From positions 1 through 23,821 of IMG/VR virus record IMGVR_UViG_3300045051_000754: a DNA stretch of 23,821 bases; one strand, written 5' to 3'. The stretch comes from a virus. Every line of letters begins with the position of its first letter. The first letter of the stretch is position 1. This document shows, piece after piece, positions 19,960 to 23,821 of this stretch. Under the pieces are notes generated by a model. It was not told the origin of the DNA. It searched no databases and saw only the letters and a list, made by a program, of their open reading frames with translations. A program made the translations under genes and the position numbers.

Positions 19960-20732
19960 AGCGTCGCCCCCTCTCCCCGCGGGGCCTGCCCGCGCTCCCG
20001 GCACCTCCGCTCGTAGAGGTCCCTGTTCCTCGCCACCTTCTGCCGGTAGCCGCTCGCCCTCCCCGCCAGCTTGGGGTGCCACTGGTGGACCGTGCGGAGG
20101 TCGTCCCGGGGGACCACGCGGAGGCCGGACGCCAGCACGCGGTCCCGGAAGTCGTTGTCCTCGTAGGCGATCCCCCCGGCGAACGCCTCGCACATCCCCC
20201 CGAGGTCAAGGTACGCCTGCCGTGGGATGGCGTTGCAGAAGTGGTAGAGCACGTTACGCTCCTGGGAATGCTGGTACCACATCGCCCGCTTGTACCGGAA
20301 GCCCTCGGGGGAGTCCGCCCGGGTGGCTCCCTCCGCCGCCGCCTCGCACGAGCAGACCACGTAGGACTCCGGCTCCCGCTCGAACTCCGCGTCCAACCCA
20401 GCCAGGACGTCCGCCAGGTGGAAGACCTCCGGGCTGGTCAGGAGGAGGACGGACCCGCGCGCCACCTTCGCCCCGTGGTTGTACGCCCGGCACGGGTTGT
20501 ACGTGTCCGGGAAGGAGACGGGGCACCAGCTCAGGGGGACCTCGTGGGAGTGCTCCCGCAGGAGGTCGTCTAGCGCCTCCTGCGCGCCGGGGATCTTCCG
20601 GTCCTGCGGGACGTCCTCCAGGACCAGCACCTCATAGTCCCTCCGCCCCCGGTAGTGATGCGCGAGAGAGAGGAGCGTGTTGCGGAGCGCGTCCGGCCGG
20701 TGGACGTAGGGCATCAGGATCGAGTACCTCAC
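19956..20732 (-). CDS. Family 2-like glycosyltransferase
   Basis: This 258-residue enzyme starts at GTG 20732 at a GTGA junction. It opens with YSILMPYVHRPDALRNTLLS, a GT2 start, then YEVLVLEDVP. NPCRAYNHGAKVARGSVLLL at about 79-98 is the conserved N-x-G helix region. The usual DxD is replaced by TSPEV at 99-103. The acceptor-side motif GGMCEAFAGGIAYEDNDF at 178-195 includes the catalytic E191-D192. The replaced DxD is a known variation in some phage and bacterial GT2-like enzymes, which are likely active, but this is not certain here. Substrate unknown. Confidence 0.72.
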   Translation of the reverse strand: MRYSILMPYVHRPDALRNTLLSLAHHYRGRRDYEVLVLEDVPQDRKIPGAQEALDDLLREHSHEVPLSWCPVSFPDTYNPCRAYNHGAKVARGSVLLLTSPEVFHLADVLAGLDAEFEREPESYVVCSCEAAAEGATRADSPEGFRYKRAMWYQHSQERNVLYHFCNAIPRQAYLDLGGMCEAFAGGIAYEDNDFRDRVLASGLRVVPRDDLRTVHQWHPKLAGRASGYRQKVARNRDLYERRCRERGQAPRGEGATL

Positions 20733-21556
20733 CACGAGTACCTCGCCATCTCCCGCGCCAGCGCGGACGTCTCGCCGAGCCTCCGGACGTTTCCCTCCCG
20801 CAGCTCCGCCTCCGCCCTCACGCTTGCGGGGTGGCCGCCGAACCAGTGGAGGCCGATCGTCTCGGGGCCCAGGACCAGAGGAGCCTTCTCGTAGTACCGG
20901 GCCGTCTGATGCGGGGGGACCGGGTAGACCGCCGCGTAGGGCAGGTTGACCAGCGCACCGTCCGGGGAGCCGACCAGGCGCTCCAGGACGTGCTCCACCG
21001 CGAACCGCCCCGCGCTCTGGTACTCCCGCGCGTCCACGCCCCGGACGGCCTCCTCGAAGACCCTCCGGTGGAACTCCCTGCCGAACCCCTCCCCGGAGGA
21101 AGCGAGGAAGCCAACGCTCGCCCACCCGTGGAGGCAGATGAGGGCCTCCGCGTGCTCCTCCCTCCCGACGGGGACCTCGGAGAGGGGGCGGGTCCATAGG
21201 ACGTCGAAGTCGGACCAGACCCCGCCCTGTTCGGCCAGGAGGTGCCAGCGCAGGAGGTCGGACCGGGGGACCTCCGGGAGGCCGGCGCCGATCCGGGAGG
21301 GGACCAGCTCAACTTGCCTGAGCTCCGCCAGGTTCCAGAAGTAGTCCCAGCCGTCGTACCTCGCGGGGCCCTTCTGCTCCGGGGTCCGCCAGGGCTCCAC
21401 GGCCACAGGCTCCTCCGGGTAGTGGACCCGGACGTCCCAGTCGGGGTTCAGCTCGACGAAGCTCACCGCCGTCAGGAACCGCGCGTAGCTGAGCGGCCGG
21501 TTCCTCCCCCAGTAAAGGTGGAGGACCCGCGGGACCTTGACGAGGGGCCAGCTCAC
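20729..21556 (-). CDS. Glycosyltransferase, GT32/Gly_transf_sug-like
   Basis: This 275-residue enzyme starts at GTG 21556 at a GTGA overlap. The opening KVPRVLHLYWGRNRPLSYAR is the P-R/K-x-x-H-x-x-W motif of GT32-type transferases. The core block SDLLRWHLLAEQGGVWSDFD at 99-118 holds the R-x-x-x-L-x-x-x-G-G-x-x-x-D-x-D signature with D116 and D118. Proteins of this family are found in capsule and glycoprotein synthesis, and in phages they can decorate virions or change host surface sugars. GLHWFGGHP near the C-terminus is the H-W motif of the family. Confidence 0.78.
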   Translation of the reverse strand: MSWPLVKVPRVLHLYWGRNRPLSYARFLTAVSFVELNPDWDVRVHYPEEPVAVEPWRTPEQKGPARYDGWDYFWNLAELRQVELVPSRIGAGLPEVPRSDLLRWHLLAEQGGVWSDFDVLWTRPLSEVPVGREEHAEALICLHGWASVGFLASSGEGFGREFHRRVFEEAVRGVDAREYQSAGRFAVEHVLERLVGSPDGALVNLPYAAVYPVPPHQTARYYEKAPLVLGPETIGLHWFGGHPASVRAEAELREGNVRRLGETSALAREMARYSW

Positions 21557-22116
21557 GGGGTGAACTCCCCGTTTCGAAGGAACCCGTGGTAGCTGCCCGC
21601 CATGATCGACCCCGCCCCCGCTTGGCAGGTGGGACCGTTCTTGTCCACGGTGACGTTCGGGGGCTCCCCGTGCCGGATCCAGCAGCGGTGGATCCGGTCC
21701 TCCTTCATCGTGCAGTTGTTCGCCCGGCTGTCGATGTCCCAGTACTCCCCGTTCGGGAGGACCACGGTGAGGTGCGTCCCGTCGCAGTTGTCGTGGTAGT
21801 AACACTCCCTCGGGGCGTTCTCATCCTCGTTGTAGCGGTAGGCGGTCCGCCAGAAGAGGCAGCCAGGCTCCAGCTTCCCGCTCGGCGTGTCCCAGACCGT
21901 CGCGGGGCGCCAGAACCAGTGACCCCCGTCGAACGGCGTCCCGCAATCCGGGCAGACGTGCGTCTCCGCCACCTTGAAGCATTCGTCGTGCTGCTCCTCC
22001 GTCACCTCATACAGGACGGAGCAGTTCCCCTTCTTCGCAGAGCAGGAGCGCGGAGCCGATACCCCGGCCTCCCAGCGCTTCCCGACTTCCGTGACCAGCC
22101 GCGTCTTCAGTCCCAT
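21553..22116 (-). CDS. Conserved cysteine-rich phage protein of unknown function
   Basis: This 187-residue protein starts at ATG 22116, overlapping the radical SAM stop by one base. It has 11 cysteines. VCPDCGTPF (C55, C58) could be half of a zinc site. The central and C-terminal parts hold unusually distinctive blocks: DTPSGKLEPGCLFW, CYYHDNCDGTHLTVVLPNG, WDIDSRANNCT, HRCWIRHGEPPNVTVDKNG and SYHGFLRNG. I have seen this type in other phage and environmental sequences but know no function. Conserved H, D and N residues near C111 and C145 suggest a metal-binding active site or tight fold. It sits between radical SAM and glycosyltransferases, hinting at a shared modification task. Confidence 0.7.
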   Translation of the reverse strand: MGLKTRLVTEVGKRWEAGVSAPRSCSAKKGNCSVLYEVTEEQHDECFKVAETHVCPDCGTPFDGGHWFWRPATVWDTPSGKLEPGCLFWRTAYRYNEDENAPRECYYHDNCDGTHLTVVLPNGEYWDIDSRANNCTMKEDRIHRCWIRHGEPPNVTVDKNGPTCQAGAGSIMAGSYHGFLRNGEFTP

Positions 22117-23177
22117 CACACGAACTCCTCGTGCTCGGGCCGGGGAGCCATCAAGGCCCCCAGGACCTCGTTGTACTGCCGGTAGTAGCACCGCGCGCAG
22201 CCTCGGCCGTCCAGCGGGACGTCGCTCCCCCGCATCAGGCCCTCCAGGTCGAACGCGCTCCCGAGGCAGAGGCTCTCCGGCATCCGCTTGCTGGGGACCG
22301 AGTGCGCGTACTGAACGCCGCAGCAGGCGTACACCCGGCAGTCCGCCCCGATGACGGGCTTCAGCGCGCCGACGTAGCAGTCCCCGCCGCGGTCCGACTC
22401 CGCGCGGGCCTGGAAGATCGTCCGGGAGAGGTCCGCTCGTCCGCGCGCCCTGAGCTCGGACTCCGCCCAGAGGAGGGGGACCTCGTCCGCCACCAGGAGG
22501 TCGGGGACCAGCCGGACGTGCGTGAACCGCCAGGCGTTGGCGAACCCCACGACGCGCTCGATCTCATCCAGGTTCGGATCCGTCCCGACCACGTGGGAGA
22601 AGGCCCAGTCCACGCTGGGATGCTCCTGTATGACCTTGGCGTACCGCTCTGCCGTCGCGTCTGTGAACTCCCGGAAGTCCCCGTTTGAGATCCGGCACCA
22701 CGTCAGCCGGTCGAGGGACTCCGGCGGGGCCTTGTGGAGGAGCGTCCCGTTCGTCACCAGGCCGACCTTGATCCGGCTCGCCCAGAAGGCATCCACGATG
22801 CACCCGATCTGCGGGTGCATCAGCGGGTCCCCTCCACCCGTGATCGACACCGCCCTGGCCCCGAGCCGCGCTAGGTCCCCGACGATCCGGAGCGCGTCGC
22901 CCAGGTCCATCTCCACGTCCCGGTCCTCCTCCGCGCAGGAGCAGAACGGACAAGAGAGATTACAGCGGTTCGTCGGCACGAACTGGGGATGGATCGGGAG
23001 TATCCGTCGCGTCTTGGTGACCCCCCGGAGGTTCCCCCAGTCCCGGAGGAACTTCGCGGGAAGCGAGTTCGCCGACGTGTAGCTTGCCTGGAGGCTCACG
23101 AGTCCCAGGAGGCCGTCCGGACGACGCTCCTCCTCTTCCGGCCAGTCCCGAAGGTCCACGTCTCCAATGGCACTCAT
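22116..23177 (-). CDS. Radical SAM protein with SPASM-like C-terminal cysteines
   Basis: This 353-residue enzyme starts at ATG 23177 behind AAGGAGGGG. CNLSCPFC at 72-79 is the CxxxCxxC set (C72, C76, C79) holding the 4Fe-4S cluster that splits S-adenosylmethionine. SITGGGDPLMHP at 111-122 is the GGE-like SAM-binding stretch. VGLVTNGTLLH near 145 is the next core strand. The C-terminus has a cysteine-rich region (CYVGALKPVIG, then CRVYACCGVQ and GCARCYY) like SPASM domains, which bind auxiliary clusters. Such enzymes modify peptides, sugars, or RNA. In this place, before glycosyltransferases and connector genes, a modification of virion protein or of a sugar is likely, but its substrate cannot be read. 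A YfkB/MoaA-like member is possible. Confidence 0.82.
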   Translation of the reverse strand: MSAIGDVDLRDWPEEEERRPDGLLGLVSLQASYTSANSLPAKFLRDWGNLRGVTKTRRILPIHPQFVPTNRCNLSCPFCSCAEEDRDVEMDLGDALRIVGDLARLGARAVSITGGGDPLMHPQIGCIVDAFWASRIKVGLVTNGTLLHKAPPESLDRLTWCRISNGDFREFTDATAERYAKVIQEHPSVDWAFSHVVGTDPNLDEIERVVGFANAWRFTHVRLVPDLLVADEVPLLWAESELRARGRADLSRTIFQARAESDRGGDCYVGALKPVIGADCRVYACCGVQYAHSVPSKRMPESLCLGSAFDLEGLMRGSDVPLDGRGCARCYYRQYNEVLGALMAPRPEHEEFV

Positions 23178-23187
23178 CTTCCCCTCC

Positions 23188-23688
23188 TTACCTCACATGC
23201 GGGGGAACCGGACGGGGGCAGAGCGTGACCAACTCGGCGAGCGTCTTGTCCACCCCGCTGATCCAAAGCTCCGTCCGAGATCTCCACGTTGTATTGCTTG
23301 CGATCCGCTGCTCCTGGCTGATGCTCTCCCCCTTGAGCAGCGTCACGTCCGCCGAGATGACCGACTGCTGGTGCCCGTAGTACCCCACCACCATCGCCAC
23401 GATCGCTTGCGCCACCCCCAGCCCTACGAGCCCGAACTTGGCGGACACGCGCTGGGTCGTGGACACGTCGGTCACGGCCTTCGTGATCGCCAGGATGGCC
23501 TTGTCCATGTCCTTCCGGACTTCCTTGAACTCCTCCCGGACCGCGTCGCGATCCTCTTTAAACTCCTTCCGGACGGCCTCCATGAAGTCTTCCATGTGCT
23601 TGACGAGCTGGTCGTGCAATCCACAGTTCACGGGATGGAAGTCCTTTCGTCGCTCCAGGCCGGAACGCTGGGAGGTCTGGTCGGGCAT
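23188..23688 (-). CDS. Membrane-anchored coiled-coil protein (XhlA- or holin-accessory-like)
   Basis: This 166-residue protein starts at ATG 23688 just after the upstream stop. Residues 23-80 are a charged helix (QLVKHMEDFMEAVRKEFKED and AVREEFKEVRKDMDKAILAI). A single transmembrane segment follows at about 85-104 (FGLVGLGVAQAIVAMVVGYY), and then about 60 residues. Haemolysin XhlA-type phage proteins have a coiled coil followed by one membrane segment, and are part of lysis cassettes. The long tail after the membrane span is not typical. A spanin or membrane-linked assembly factor is possible. Confidence 0.5.
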   Translation of the reverse strand: MPDQTSQRSGLERRKDFHPVNCGLHDQLVKHMEDFMEAVRKEFKEDRDAVREEFKEVRKDMDKAILAITKAVTDVSTTQRVSAKFGLVGLGVAQAIVAMVVGYYGHQQSVISADVTLLKGESISQEQRIASNTTWRSRTELWISGVDKTLAELVTLCPRPVPPHVR

Positions 23689-23693
23689 GTCGG

Positions 23694-23821
23694 TCACCTC
23701 AACGCAAGGGCGTCGGCAAGGGTGATCTTGGGGAAGCACTCCATGGCGGAGTCCGGACTGGCGTTCAGGCACTCGACGCCTAGCGCCCGGAGGTCCGCGG
23801 CCACCACCTCCATCCGGGGGA
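23694..23821 (-). CDS. Hypothetical protein, cut by the window edge
   Basis: Only the C-terminal part is visible: a frame open from the edge to a TGA at 23696-23694. It reads MEVVAADLRALGVECLNASP from an ATG at 23813, then DSAMECFPKITLADALALR. The ATG at 23813 has no good ribosome site, so the gene probably starts outside. It ends five bases before the next start. The function cannot be judged. Confidence 0.4.
   Translation of the reverse strand, partial: PRMEVVAADLRALGVECLNASPDSAMECFPKITLADALALR

Noticed and set aside
1-23821. CRISPR array, insertion sequence, integrase, attachment site or tRNA gene
   Set aside because: No regularly spaced repeats, transposase or integrase motifs, flanking direct repeats or cloverleaf were found, so prophage status cannot be supported from this window.

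Overview
The window is part of the genome of a tailed bacteriophage with a long non-contractile tail (siphovirus morphology). The evidence is a tail module with a tape-measure protein, a two-frame tail assembly chaperone, a tail tube protein, head-tail connector proteins and a tail tip with gpL-like and gpJ-like proteins. The DNA is very GC-rich by eye, genes are packed with 1-4 base overlaps, GTG starts are common, and Shine-Dalgarno sequences of the GGAGG type precede many genes. This suggests a high-GC bacterial host, but the host cannot be named from this sequence. No terminase, portal, capsid, polymerase, integrase or tRNA gene is visible, so both ends are cut out of a larger genome.

The left arm (1-8931, plus strand) is a DNA recombination and repair block. 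In order it holds an unknown protein, a possible UvsY-like mediator, a small membrane protein, a gp32-like single-strand binding protein, a small helix-turn-helix protein, a RecA/UvsX-like recombinase, several tiny genes (one a zinc-ribbon ORF), a PD-(D/E)XK nuclease resembling Holliday junction resolvases, two very small genes, and an SbcCD (Mre11-Rad50) system. The SbcC ATPase is encoded as two separate proteins: an N-terminal half ending in the CPLC zinc hook and a C-terminal half with signature, Walker B and H-loop. SbcD and two small genes lie between them. Two intergenic stretches, after the single-strand binding gene and after the recombinase gene, contain inverted repeats that could fold into RNA structures.

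The two arms converge at about 8932-9126, where a long nested inverted repeat probably serves as a bidirectional terminator.

The right arm (9127-23821, minus strand, transcribed right to left) begins at the right edge with a partial gene and a membrane-anchored coiled-coil protein. Next comes a cassette of a radical SAM protein, a cysteine-rich conserved protein and three different glycosyltransferases. Then follow the head-tail connector, head closure, gp10-like and tail terminator proteins, tail tube, tail assembly chaperones G and GT, tape measure, a gpM-like protein, a beta-helix tailspike, gpL-like and gpJ-like tail tip proteins. The whole arm looks like one long, translationally coupled transcript entering from beyond the right edge.

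The most interesting parts are the SbcC split exactly at the zinc hook, the radical SAM plus glycosyltransferase cassette placed directly upstream of the connector genes, and the structured intergenic elements in the recombination arm.
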